Source: Annulohypoxylon bovei var. microspora (taxonomy: Eukaryota > Ascomycota > Sordariomycetes > Xylariales > Hypoxylaceae). Taken from it: DNA of 64,000 nt. How positions within the stretch are numbered: position 1 is the first letter of the stretch; each line of letters starts with the position of its first letter. Below are positions 33,164-44,500 of this stretch, piece by piece. The position numbers and the translations under genes were made by a program. Where the stretch lies: the NCBI GenBank assembly GCA_022836615.1, contig MU405212.1, positions 186,001 to 250,000 of the forward strand. Reading direction: 5' to 3'. The notes beneath the pieces were generated by a model. It did not search any database. It worked only from the letters and a program-made list of their open reading frames with translations, and was not told the DNA's origin.

Positions 33164-34743
33164 TTAGTCGAAAATGATAGCAGCCTTGATGGCCGACTTG
33201 TTTCGGATGCTCTCGAGAGCCTCACCCCATTGCTCGAGCTTGAAGGTCTTGTTGACAATGCCCTTAGTCTTAACCTTGCCACTGTCTAGGTAGTCAACAG
33301 TAGATGGGAACATGTAAGTCTCGGAGAAGGAGCCGATAATGGTGATTTCTAATTATAATTAGTCTCAGTTCATAAGAAGCATTTATTCCATATGACTTAC
33401 CGTCACCGAAGATCTTAGATGGAGCCCAAGAGACACGAGCAGAGTTGGCGTAAACACCATAGCAGACAAGCTTGCCTCCTCGGCGGACATAGTTGATAGC
33501 CTCCTCAAGCACCTTGGCGTTGCCACTAGCTTCCACCACTATATATATATGTTAGCACGGCCGATTATCAATAACAAGTATATTTTCACCCACCGATGTC
33601 GAAACCATGTGGGTTATCCTTCTTGATCTGTTGCCATTGCGGGGCCGGGTTCGATCGGGAGAGGGGAACATAGAAATCGGCGGCGTCGAGCCTGTGGGCT
33701 AGTTCTATCTTAGTACCCTCGGGGGCAGCAATGGTTAGTTGCGAAACACCGCTTTGTTTCCTGTTGAAGATTGTTAGCTCCATTTCTAACAGGGGTCAAC
33801 TGATTTTCGTACAGGAATTGAGCCATCATAAGACCGGTAGGACCAGCTCCGATTAACAGAGCGTGGGAACCAGCCTTCGGAGCAATCTTTTCTAAACCGT
33901 GCATAGCGCAAGAGGCAGGCTCGATTAGGGTAGCGTCGATATCGCTAATGTTCTTGAGCTTGAATAGACGACCTTGGGTGTAGGAAGCCTATATTTCGAC
34001 ATGGACAAATCAGTAAATTGAGTATTACACGAAGGGTTGGGAGCATGTACGTATTCGGCGAAACCACCATCTAGTCCAATAACACCGTGGGCTTTGAAGT
34101 CTTCACAGAGAAGCTCCTGGCCTCTTCGGCAATAGAAGCTTTCAAGACACGAGTTAGTTATTATCTCTACAGGTGACGAGACAGCATGGCGTTTCTACTT
34201 ACCAGTGACCGCAGAGCTCCGAGTTGTCAGCAGCCACACGATCGCCTACCTCAAAGCCCTTGACGTCATCGGAAAACCCTGGCGGTGATTGTCAGCTTTC
34301 TGTTTCATCATACATGTTATTCTAATTAGGCGTCCTACCAACAACTACGCCAATGGTTTCATGGCCAGGGATAAGGGGGAATTCGGCTATGAATTCACCC
34401 TCGTGAATGTGTAGATCGGTACCGCAAACACCACAGGCCTAAAACAATTCCATGTTATTAGAATTGGTATGGTTATAGGAGGTAAGGCGAATTGACTTAC
34501 CTTGACCTTGACTAGGACATCACCCGGTCGTAGCTTAGGTAGAGGGACCTCGACGATACTCCAGTCTTCTGGCTTCTCATATCTACAAAGGTTATAGCTG
34601 TTAGTGAATTACGCACGAGAAGAGCAATTCGAAAGAGCTCCAGTGAGCTTTTCCGAGCGGCATATACTATCTTCACAAAACTTTGAAGAAAGAGAAAATG
34701 GGACTTGCCGGAGAGCCTTCATGGTCTTTGGGAGTGAATCCAT
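33164..34743 (-). CDS. Zinc-dependent medium-chain dehydrogenase, D-arabinitol/polyol dehydrogenase-like
   Basis: Nine exons in reading order: 34743-34709, 34582-34501, 34438-34339, 34278-34203, 34138-34051, 33988-33813, 33760-33594, 33538-33401, 33348-33164. They join into a clean 348-aa frame, the family's usual length. Catalytic-zinc ligands appear in ACGVCGTDLHIHEG and PGHET. The structural-zinc cysteines are in CGHCFYCRRGQELLCE. The Rossmann motif is LLIGAGPTGLMMAQFL. NAD(P)-dependent oxidation of a polyol or secondary alcohol is expected; the closest group I can name is fungal D-arabinitol or sorbitol dehydrogenase-like, as inference. Intron 1 has a non-canonical GC donor (GCAAGT), needed to keep the frame. 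The gene is unusually intron-dense for this window (eight introns in 1.6 kb). Substrate is uncertain. Confidence 0.9.
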
Positions 34744-37076
34744 ATTGTTTTCTAAAGACTCTAGGTCTATCGTATGATGAGGGGTATTGAAATAGGAGCT
34801 GTTTGCGAGAACTCCGACAGAAGCAAGGTCACAGATAAACAGTTTACGAACAAAGAAGCTTGAGCGGGTGGGTTGTATGTTAAACCGAAGTAGATGGTCT
34901 CTTTGTGATATGGTCAAGAAGAAAACTTGAGAGAAATGCGAAGGTTCCGGGAGAAAGCCTTCTTATTAGGCATCATGGGAGAAACGGAAGGGAACGAGCC
35001 CCAACCTAGTATTCACACTTCCCATTAGGATTGGTTCCCATGATGAGTTTGCCTGCAAAGCTGGTATCCATGCCACTACAAGCGGAGGACCAAAAGGAGG
35101 GGCAAGCAATAGTTCAGGCCTTCGCCGCTACACCCCGCCATGGGCAACATATGCGTTCACCACGCAGCTAACTTGACAAGCTAACCCCCGGCTGATTGGG
35201 TCCTAAAGATTGACTAACCGAAAGTAGACCCACTGGAGTATAGGTAGCTTGATAGAATGAGTGCTACAAACTGCTCGTGGTGTCTTGGTGCTTGCTAGTG
35301 CAACTTGGAGATGCGAGCGTCACTGACCCCACTCAGGTAATTTCTATGTACTTGCAGAAGCTGACTAGCCTGACGGGAGACAGTGCCGTTGGAAATGGTC
35401 CGATAGAGATGTAAAAGAAAACAGCCCCCCTATAATGGTGATCGGATCTAGACGTCATCCTGCTTGGCTTCTGCAGCGTCATCACGTTTCTCTGAAAACA
35501 TTGTGTCTTGAATGTCGTCTGCCGGTACCTCGTATCTCCGTATTAACATGGTTGCTTACATTCATGTTATTGAACCGTAAGCCAATAGAATTAATATCAT
35601 CAGATGATATGTTGAAGCTGAATAAGTTTCAATTTTGATCTGTTGTCGGATGGCTCGGCCAGCCTTCTCAACTCAGAAGGCTCTAGATCGTCACTTGACC
35701 CCCGCGATTGATGACTGGATGAGGATAAAGTTCATTGGAATGTAAGATAACCCCTCATATTAATCGACCATTGTCGAATAATATGCGTGATGTGGCTGGC
35801 ATGTTTTAGAAACTATCCCCCGTCTTGAGTTCGATTGACCGGTTAGCCTCCGAAGCCATGTGTTGCCAAATGGGGTGTAGGTAGCACTGCGTTTAACGTT
35901 GGGTGCCCGGTGGCTTGGGAGCATTACTACACTTGCGGTTTTGCTTAGTGACGAATCTTCGGGACCAAGCGTATCGTGGTCGTGTGCTAACTAAGATTTC
36001 GTCGAAGTAGTATCAAATACCTAGTAGGCTATGCTGTATCGTTGATGTATCGTAGATACTGCCCCTTATTTCTGCATATGAAGTATAGAAGATCATGGCA
36101 ACACTTGAGCGCATGTAAGTCTACGCAAATAGGCTGTATCGTTTGTTAGTAATGGTTTCAGAATTTGAATGCGCGCCGTTCGATATTTGGAGAAATCAAA
36201 TCAACCTGCATGTGCTGAATTAGCTGGTTCGCGGCGACTTACGCAATCTGTTTGCTCTGTCTAAGTTTCATGCCATAATTGGTCGGTGTCGTATTCGGAC
36301 CACTCCGCACAGCTTGGCACATCGATGTTGATCGATCAATGGCTGAGAGATGAGAATGTCTAAAAGTTTTGCCGAATATGGACAGGAGGAGAATTGCTAA
36401 ACAGGAGACCGCCGTTTCCATTTTACATTAGCGAGTCCGGGGCCGGCGGAAATCTCCGGCTTACAAGTCTGGTAAGGCAGGTACGACAGTCTTAAAGAAA
36501 TAATTATTCAGGTAGGTACTTACCTAGGTTGGTAGCATATTGATACTCGCGGCTTCCTGCCTACATATCACCTAGCCCAAGCTGCACGGTTACTTACCTA
36601 GGTACATGATGTGTATGTGTGGGATCTTGTTACTCCGGCCTGGGGAGATATGGAGAATTGGAAAGATTCAGCAAACCCATCGAATCCCCTCTACAAATCC
36701 TACGATCAACCCTACGATCAATTCCCTTCATGCCAGTAGACTGTAGGTAGTCTTCTGTCGTATCGACTATAAAAGTCTTGTCAGATTATAAGTGTCTGTC
36801 TTCGCACTCTGGATCAACCTGATTCACCAAGCCAGAAGCTACTTCATTAGGGAAAAGTGATTTTCTTCACGGCAAAAGCATGTCCATAATTCATTGATGA
36901 TTTCCGAGGATTTAGCCCCCTAATAACTCCCAACCGTGCATCCGAGATTCCTCCCACGAGTTTCTTATCACGCGAGTAGAAGCGCGACCATGCAGGTGTT
37001 CCATTCCCTAGAGTACATGTCCATGCCGGTCGTCATGTTCGTCCAAGGGATTTTCAAGGGTAGTAGGATCTCCACC
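34744..37076. other. 2.3-kb gene-poor region
   Basis: Lies between the start of the zinc dehydrogenase and the 3' end of eS10. Open frames are short (60-68 codons) and featureless. Two copies of the palindromic motif are here: TACCTAGGTT at 36521-36530 and TACCTAGGTA at 36595-36604. No RNA gene is recognised. Confidence 0.45.
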
Positions 37077-37731
37077 TTACGAAGGGGGAGCGCCACGGCC
37101 ACGACCGAATCCACCACGGCTATTAATAATTATGGTCAGTATGGAACATCTAAGAAAGGATAGATTCGTTAGGTAACTCACAACTGGGGGTTAAATTCGC
37201 CAGGAGCACCACCACTCTCCTTACCGCCCTCACCAGCATCTCGTCGTCGGTAGCCACCCTCACGGTCACCACGGTCGCCACGGTCGCCACGGTCACCACC
37301 ACGGCCACGGCCGAAGGGTCGGCGCTCGCGTTCACCCTCACCCATCATTCCTCGGGGAGGAGCATGCGATCGCTGTTGCTTGATGTGTGTAGCGGGGACG
37401 ATCTCGGCGGGGAGGTGGAGCCATTCACGGAGGTAATCGAGACCCTCGGGGGTGAGGGTGTAGTAGTAGTATTGCCAGGAGAATTGAGTCTTCACGTATC
37501 CACGAGAGTTCAAGGACTGTAGCGCCTTAACAACGAAGAGGTTCTTGGTGTCGATGTCGGGGTGCTTAGGAAGGTTGAAGTCCTTCTTCGCGACGAGAAC
37601 GCCCTCACGGAAGAGGTACTACAACATAGAAAAAAAATATTAGCTCGGCGATTAATGCATTTCTACTAAATAAATCAACTTATTTATCATACCTCGTGGA
37701 TCTTCTTGCGGTCAGCCTTCGGAATCAGCAT
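37077..37731 (-). CDS. rps10: 40S ribosomal protein eS10
   Basis: Exons 37731-37693, 37618-37182 and 37119-37077 give 172 aa. eS10 lies on the small-subunit head near the mRNA entry. The plectin/S10 domain is complete: MLIPKADRKKIHEYLFREGVLVAKKDFN, LFVVKALQSLNSRGYVKTQFSWQYYYYTLTPEGLDYLREWLHLP, and PATHIKQQRSHAPPRG. The tail is an RGG/RGD-rich segment (GRGRGGDRGDRGDRGDREGG) continued by exon 3 (FRGGFGRGRGAPPS). Exon 1 is 13 codons and ends KIHE, as in other fungal genes of this family. Both introns have canonical ends (GTATGA and GTGAGT donors). The divergent neighbour is Sde2, 483 bases away. Identity is secure. Confidence 0.96.
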
Positions 37732-38214
37732 CTTGGCGGTTTGTTGTGGTGACAAGATGTTGAATAAGGTGGGTAGACGTGATTGATTTGGAAGACGGCA
37801 AGCTGATACTTTTGCGATGAATTGAAGTTAGGGAAATTTTGGTTGTGCGCAAAAACCCTATGGTGGAGTAAGAAGCGAACTAGGAAAGTCGGTGGGGGCT
37901 ATGTGGCTAGGGTGTATTTTGTATGCACAGACCTAATCGAGGCGGTAACTTGTGGCTCAAAACATTGAAATCAATTAAAATTTAGGTACGTGGGTACCTA
38001 CTCGTGCATACACTGTAAGTACTTCGTACCGATAAGAAAAGCTTGGCAACTGCTGATAAAGACCCACTTTTCTCCATCTAGAATCCTCAATCCGTCACCT
38101 AGGCAATTCCCATCTTCAACTCTAGTCTTTTCGCCTTACAACATTTTATCATCAGTACACATATCACACGAAAGCTTCTTAGATTTTCCCATTTCTTCGC
38201 GCAAGACAGTAACA
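37732..38214. promoter_or_regulatory. Divergent promoter region between rps10 and sde2
   Basis: A 483-base spacer between two divergent genes, so it must contain both promoters. It includes CACCTAGGCA at 38097-38106, a two-mismatch form of the recurring palindrome. The open frame that extends upstream of the Sde2 start is not supported as coding. Confidence 0.5.
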
Positions 38215-39057
38215 ATGGCGCCTAGAAACATTAATGTCTTTGTTACTACCTTTTCAGGCTTGGGCCTGCCTCCTACTCTATCATTCCCCGTTCCTCCAAC
38301 CACTACTTTCTCAGACCTACACGATCGCATCGAAGATCGATTGCCCCAGACAGACACGCGACTCATCTTGACTACGCTTTCGAACAAACAACTCCTTCAT
38401 AGCTCTAATGAGCTAGTCTCCAATCTCTGCGACGGCGATGATGCCTTTGTGTCTCTCCGATTATCAATTCCGCTATGCGGTGGCAAGGGTGGTTTCGGCT
38501 CCCAGCTTCGAGCAGCTGGTGGCCGAATGTCCTCGAAGAAGAAGAAGAATCGTGGGGATGAGAATGGATCCAGCAGGAACCTCGATGGACGTCGATTGAG
38601 AACAGTCAACGAGGCTAAGTCGTTAGCTGAGTACTTGGCAATCAAGCCCGAGATGGAACAGAAGGAGAAGGAGAAGCGACGCGCACGATGGCAACAGATT
38701 GTTGATGCTGCCGATGAGAAGGAACACGAGATCAAGAACAACACGAAAGGCCGGCTAGACGGCAAGTGGGTTGAGGATAAGGAAGAGGCTGCCGAGCGAA
38801 CGCGCGAGGCGGTTCTTGCTGCTATGAAGGCAGGGAACTACAAAGACAATCTCCTCGGCACATCGCATGGTTCTACCTCTACGGAGTCCATGGAAGATAA
38901 TTCCTCTAGTGAAGGAGATGAATCCGAGGAGGCGAGCGGCTCTAAAGCCCCGAAGTCAGCGACAAAAACGACATCAAAGAAGCCAGTCACAAGCGCGTTC
39001 GCTGGCTTCGACGAGGATGACGAATGGATGAGTTCTTCTGACGAGGAGGGCAAATAA
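38215..39057 (+). CDS. sde2: Splicing and genome-stability factor Sde2
   Basis: Single-exon frame of 280 aa from the Met at 38215. Sde2 has an N-terminal ubiquitin-like fold that is cleaved after a Gly-Gly by deubiquitinases; the C-terminal product then joins the spliceosome and promotes excision of selected introns. The sequence shows the ubiquitin-like part (1-88), then the diagnostic GGKGG at 89-93 followed by FGSQLRAAGGRMSSKK, the Sde2 signature. The helical region LDGRRLRTVNEAKSLAEYLA and the charged KEKEKRRARWQQIVDAA follow, and the tail is acidic and Ser-rich. The open frame extends 75 codons upstream, but MAPRNINVFV fits the family start and has a good context (aacaATG). All residues at the cleavage site are intact. 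Confidence 0.95.
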   Translation: MAPRNINVFVTTFSGLGLPPTLSFPVPPTTTFSDLHDRIEDRLPQTDTRLILTTLSNKQLLHSSNELVSNLCDGDDAFVSLRLSIPLCGGKGGFGSQLRAAGGRMSSKKKKNRGDENGSSRNLDGRRLRTVNEAKSLAEYLAIKPEMEQKEKEKRRARWQQIVDAADEKEHEIKNNTKGRLDGKWVEDKEEAAERTREAVLAAMKAGNYKDNLLGTSHGSTSTESMEDNSSSEGDESEEASGSKAPKSATKTTSKKPVTSAFAGFDEDDEWMSSSDEEGK

Positions 39058-39700
39058 GAAGATAACGCTACGTCGTTAATGATACCCATGAAGAGATGAA
39101 ACGGTCGAGACCCACGCCTCAAACACGCATTCCCTGAGGTCGTCCTTTTTTGTTACTAGATGCGCCTTCAATACCTAATATTAGGAGTTTGGTCAACAAG
39201 AATATTCGCATACACATTGATTTACAGTCCTTACATTCGCAAATACGTCGAGGGGGATAATAGGACTCGAAGGATTAAGCTCCAGCTACGAATCCTTGGC
39301 TCTCTCGTTGGAGATTATCAGATTGATATGGCCCAGGCCCTACACGGAGTCTGGCCTATGAAGGGGATATTGTCTTGACGAGATTACAATCGACGTATAC
39401 CCTATAGTCTGAGAAGGGGTGGTACCGACGTCTACGAAGCAAAGAGACGAAAGGCATACTAAGACGGGAAGGAGACCTAGTCTCAAAATCAGTTCCCCCG
39501 TTTACAAAATCGCCACATTGTCTTTCCTTCATATTCGGAAGAGTTAGGGAGGATAGGATAAGATGGGCACTTAAGGAAATAAATAAAAGATCAAACTTGA
39601 ATCCAAACATGAAAAAAAACTAGAGACTGACATTATGACTTGGAAATTTGTTATATTTGATATTATATACAAAATAGTATTACTCTGCCAATTCCACCTG
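39058..39700. other. Intergenic region between sde2 and the MITE
   Basis: About 640 bases with featureless short frames on both strands. It is the 3' flank of Sde2. Confidence 0.5.
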
Positions 39701-39971
39701 TCTACGAAGGTTGTGGACAAAAGTTTCGCACATCAGCCCCAAGGGCCAACCAGTGTAAATCAAAATATATCCGCACCGTGTGGCGCGTTGTTTTTAGTGG
39801 CTAAACTGCCAGGGATATAGCGGTTACCCACTAGAATTTAGTGCACAGATCACTATTAGGTCTAGGTCTTAGCCTAAAGCCAATACAGTGTTTATCTATT
39901 CCTTATTCGATTACGCACTGGGCAAGGACCCGTGGCTGATGTGCGAAACTTTTGTCCACAACCTTCGTAGA
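39701..39971. mobile_element. 271-bp MITE-like element with perfect 38-bp terminal inverted repeats
   Basis: Positions 39701-39738 and 39934-39971 are exact reverse complements over 38 bases; the left arm begins TCTACGAAGGTTGTGG. The interior (about 195 bases) has no coding capacity. If the outermost bases are read as a TA target duplication (TA at 39703-39704 and 39968-39969), the repeats begin CGAAGG, fitting the Tc1/mariner-pogo superfamily. That boundary choice is inference. The perfect match of the arms suggests recent insertion or gene conversion. It sits 26 bases beyond the stop codon of the neighbouring SDR gene, probably in its 3' UTR. Confidence 0.85.
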
Positions 39972-39996
39972 GACTCGGGAATCCTTTATATAAGCT

Positions 39997-41000
39997 CTAT
40001 TTCACCAGCCTCGCCATTTCACCCTCATCCGTAACCCCCATCGCACAGCTAATATCCTTACACTCCTCCAAGTCCCCCTTCACCCTCTCAACCTCCGCCA
40101 TAACCATACCCCACGCATCCCTACCCAACGGGACCCGAATCGGGATCCGCCTCCCACTCCCCACGACGCGATAAATCGCCCGCGCGACCTCCCCTGCACT
40201 CGCAAAACCCCCGTGCAGCTCCGGGCTATCCATAAACGCCAGCATAGCGCTCGTCGCGCCCTCAGGATCAGCCTCGTACGCCGGGTGTCTCGGCATGCGC
40301 CTCAGGTTCTCGTTCGCGTACCTAGACCTCGTGCCGCCGGGCTCCACGCACGTGACGTGGATATTCCAGCTCGGGCTCACCTCTTTGGCAACGCTCTCGG
40401 CGAAGCCCTCGAGCGCGAACTTGGTCGCGTGGTAGTAGGCGTTGCCCGGGGAGCCGAAGAAGCCGCCCATGGACGTGACGTTGACGACGACGCCGCCGAC
40501 CTGCCCGGTCCTCGGGTTCGCGTCGCGGAAGACGGCGAGCGCGCGCTTGGTGACGTCGACGGCGCCCCAGAAGTTCGTGTCCATGAGCTGCCGCGCGCCG
40601 GGGTTGCCCGGCGGCGAGGCCTCGGCGTCGCCCATGAGGTTGTAGCCCGCGTTGTTGACGACGACGTCGACGCGCCCGTAGCGTGCGACCGCCGCGTCGA
40701 AGGCGGACTCCACGGCGCTAGGCGATGTGACGTCGAGCGCGACCTTGAGAACGTTGGGGGCGTCTGGGATGCCGGATGTGGCGGCGGATAGGGAGGCTGG
40801 GTTGCGGGCTGTGGCTACGACGCGCTGGGAGGCGTTCTTGGCGATATGCTGGGCGAGGGCTTGCCCGATGCCGGAGGAGCAGCCGGTGACTTTTTTGGTT
40901 TGTGATTAGTATATCTGATTTGAGATGTCTGGGTGTTTGACTTACTGAACCAGACTGCGTCAGTCGGTAGGGTGTATGGTTTAGCGACAGGCGTATCCAT
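39997..41000 (-). CDS. Short-chain dehydrogenase/reductase (classical SDR, 315 aa)
   Basis: Exons 41000-40946 and 40889-39997 joined across a 56-nt intron (GTAAGT / AAAAG) give 315 aa. The cofactor motif TGCSSGIG (20-27) follows an 18-residue leader, with NNAG at about 97-100, the catalytic Ser in NVTSMGGF, and YxxxK at Y171/K175 (YHATK). The later EPGGTRSRYA segment is the usual substrate loop of fungal ketoreductase-like SDRs. GC content at third codon positions is very high here compared with its flanks. The substrate is unknown. The upstream Met at 41051 is in frame with exon 1, but the Met at 41000 gives the normal leader length. The MITE lies just past its stop codon. Confidence 0.92.
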
Positions 41001-41598
41001 TGTTGGATAATATCTCGAAGGGGATACGTATTTTAGTACGTTCAAAATCACTATAGTCCTTGTCTATTCGGCTCTCTAACTGACTCTTACGAAGTGCTAC
41101 CGTGCTCGTTTTATACCAGACCTCTTTACCCAAAATCCTAATACCTATATCCACACCTATCTATTCCGCCCATCGAAGCTGCTTAGGAAGGATATCCATA
41201 GGTGGTCTTGTACGACCTTCTGCACGATTAACCTCCTTAACCCCTAATACCTCTAAACTCCGCCTAACTCCGTAGTGTTGGCACTTATCTGCTTACGACG
41301 ATATGAAATCAACGAAAGGTAAACACATGTTCTTCCAACAGCTTAGAACATTCTCTAGCCTATTATAGCACATAATTTCACTTGAGACAGAAGATCAAAT
41401 AACTAAGCGCGATACATAGTATTGCTTCAGGAACATCACCCGGAACTTTGAATTTCGGTGGCTAGCCTATCTATGTAACCACGCTCTACATATACCCGTC
41501 AACAGTTTTACTACTTCATGATCCATGATACTCTATTCCCATCATGTTTTCCGAATACGTCAAACATTGGTAGTTAATTCGGTACGGCCGCATTGATC
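41001..41598. other. Intergenic region between SDR and sec31
   Basis: About 600 bases containing the SDR promoter and the Sec31 3' flank. It is AT-rich, with no gene, RNA or repeat recognised. Confidence 0.5.
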
Positions 41599-44500
41599 TT
41601 AGTTCGTAACCTTGCTCATCTGGACCAACCTTTTAACACCCACCTAAATTCTAGTTAGTAAATGTACTCGATGTGAATGATGGCGGTGATTTTAACGTAC
41701 CATCCAGTTACCACACTCTTCTGTCTTGTCCCGTTGGATCTCTACCTGAAGGCGCTGTGCCTCCGGATAGTTCTTGGTTTCCAATTCCTTAGCCAGTATG
41801 GTCAATTGCTCAATGGTATCCGGCTTAACTAATTCCTCATTGTTGAGATGGTCAAACAAGAGGCCTAGTCGTTTTTGCGTATCCTTGACCTGGGGAGCGA
41901 ACGTGCCCGGCGCCTTGCTCGCCACTCGATGCATATCACGGCTCAGAATGTCGACTAGCTGTTGAGCGTTAGGAGGAATGTGAGAGCGATCACCTGCGGG
42001 GTGTCGAGCCTTCGGTGGTGGACCGGCTCGAGGCGGAGGCGGTGCCGGCGAAGTTGATGCAGGTAGGCCACTGCCGCTCACTGATGGAGGACCGGCAGAG
42101 GGCGGTCCTTGAGGCACCTGTGGAGCTCCGTATGGAGAAGGGGCGTACTGGTTGTGAATTGGTGCTGCCTGGGGAGGTGGAGCGTAAGGGTTTGGCGGGG
42201 GCGCTCGGTTGGCATGAGGGGGAGGAGGACCTAAGGGTGGTTGCTGGGAAGGATTAGGCTGAGGCGGCTGTACCGGAGTGTAACGGCTCGTAGGTGGAGT
42301 GGTCGCTGGCGGCGGGTTGTAAGGCGACGCCATTCTCGGGACAACATGACCCATTGGAGGCGGAGGCAAGCCAGGGCCACCACCCGGTGTCAGGGCACCG
42401 GGAGGGGGCGCGTATGTTTGCGCTGCGGCCGATCCAGGTGGCGGCGGCGGCAGTTGTCCGGCTTGTGGAGGACCGCCAAGGGGAGACATCACCCTTCCAG
42501 TTGGTGGACCTTTAGGAGGAGGAGGTGGCGGCGTGGCTGTTCCTCGTTGAGAGCCATAAGGACTTTGCGGCGGCGGCATCACCTGATTAGCGAAGGGGGC
42601 GGCAATGGAAACCGCGCTGGGTGTGTTTCTTCGTGGAGGCGCTTTCGTTACCATAGGGACATCGTTCCAATTTTCGGCGTTCGAAGCTCTTGGAGGAGGT
42701 TTCGACGACGGGGTAGATGACCTTGGGGGACCTCCAAAAGATGTCGGAGGAGGACCATAGCCCGGATGTTGAGGGGGTGCTTGAGCAACTTGTGGTTGTT
42801 GCGGTTGGTATCCTTGGGGAGCATAGGGATTGCCGGCGGTTGGTGGAGCGTAGGGATTTAACGCAGGAGTTTGGACGACCGGAGGTGCATATGGGTTGAC
42901 TGGGCTGATGCCGGTCGCTGGTTGAGGCGGTTGGTAACCCCCTTGTGCAGATGCAGTTCGAGTAGAGACACGTGCAGCCGCCGAAGGTTTGTGAACCGGC
43001 TGTCTTGTGGCAGGTTGGTGGACCACTTTTTGCGTTGCTAGCTGCACACGTTCGCGCGCCATGTCCGCAGCATCATACTTTGCTGGTAGAAGACTCAAGT
43101 ATTTCTGAGCAACCTCGAGTTGGCCATGGGCCGCAACAATATCCGCATATTCTATGTATTTGTCGTAGAGAGAAGAGAGCTTCCAACCTGAATGAAGTGC
43201 GGTTTCCGAATCTTGGAATTTTGTTACGTGGCGGAATACCGATACCTTCTCGATGAAGTGTTGGAGAGATCTCGCATGAATTGAGAAGGTAGAATCGTCA
43301 GCTTCGGCGAGGCCAGCCTTCTCGGTTTCCTCCAGCTCTTGAACCCAAATGTCGATAACCTTCTCGAGCTTAGATCCGACTAGATAGCAGAAAGAAGCAT
43401 CCTTTCTAGAGCCAGATTCGAAAATGCGATCGCCCAAGGCCTCACATAAGTCTTGAAACTCGGTCGGATCGGCAAATGTGCAAAGCGTCACCATAGTCTC
43501 CTTCCAATCAGCTAGATCCGCGTTATACACGACATCCCACAGATTTTTAACAATAACAGACCCCAGAAGTCGCAAATAACTTGGCATCCCAGTTTTCTGA
43601 GATAGATAAGTAGATTGGACCTTGTCAACGAGTTCTTTTCCGCCACAATTCGCAATCATGAAGGCATCCGCCATACGACCTTCCTTCAGGCAGATTTCGG
43701 TGGCGGTCTCAAATCGTCCTAACATTAACGCTTTTGTAATTTGTTTCTCGACGCCCGTATCGCTGTCGGCGAATAGATGGAAAGGGTTATCCGTTTTAGC
43801 ACCCTTCGTAGCCGAAAGACTCGCTAAGAAATCCTCGCCGTCACCCTCACCTCCATCAGCGAAGAAAGTCGAGAACGTTTTCCTGTGTCCTTTTGCTCCT
43901 TTGCTCGGCTTCTCAGGCTCAGCTTTCTTGGTCTCGGTGGTCTCGGTGGTCTCGGTAGTCTCATCCGTCACACCGTTGGATGGCTCATCTTGCGTTTCCT
44001 CCTCGTTGAATCCTAGATATTCGACAATTTGTTTCCGCGGGTTGTCAGCAAGCAGGGTTTCCAAAACACGCCAGTCAGCCTTCTCTTCATCCGACTTCGC
44101 CTGCTCTATATGCGAATCACAGACAGCCGTGATATCACCAGACTTCAGGGACTCCTCAAACTTCTCGGTGGCGGTTCCAATGTCTGAATCAACAGAAAAC
44201 TGGGAAATTTGGATTGTGGTGGAGCGCTTATGGCCAGGTTGGTGAGGGTTTTGTTTAAATATGATGAGTTTACCACCAAATCCGAATGAAACTCCGACAG
44301 GGGTCTCAAGCCATCTCGGGGCCTTTTGCAAGGAGAAGGCGGCGCCCTGAGGTTGTCTCTGAGCTTGGGTGAAGAAGTCTTCGCCATCCAGGCTGGTCTG
44401 GGCCGTACTCTGCACGGCCGAGGGATTTGTATTCTGGAGCGTCTGGATGGTAATCTTTCCGTCGAAAGACGCGGTAGCTGACAGACTAGGGTTATGAGGA

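Noticed and set aside
31904..34743. A polyol-metabolism gene cluster made of the SDR and the zinc dehydrogenase
   Set aside because: Only two adjacent oxidoreductase genes without a transporter or regulator; adjacency alone is not evidence of a pathway.
37178..37341. Valine/threonine repeat frame near the eS10 tail
   Set aside because: Out-of-frame reading of the RGD/RGG-coding repeats of eS10.
40213..40791. 192-codon plus-strand frame opposite the second SDR
   Set aside because: Arg/Val-rich shadow of a GC-rich gene with a complete SDR motif set on the other strand.
42015..42720. Arg/Trp-rich frames opposite the Sec31 proline-rich region
   Set aside because: Complement of proline codons generates long open frames with Gly/Arg/Trp text; not genes.
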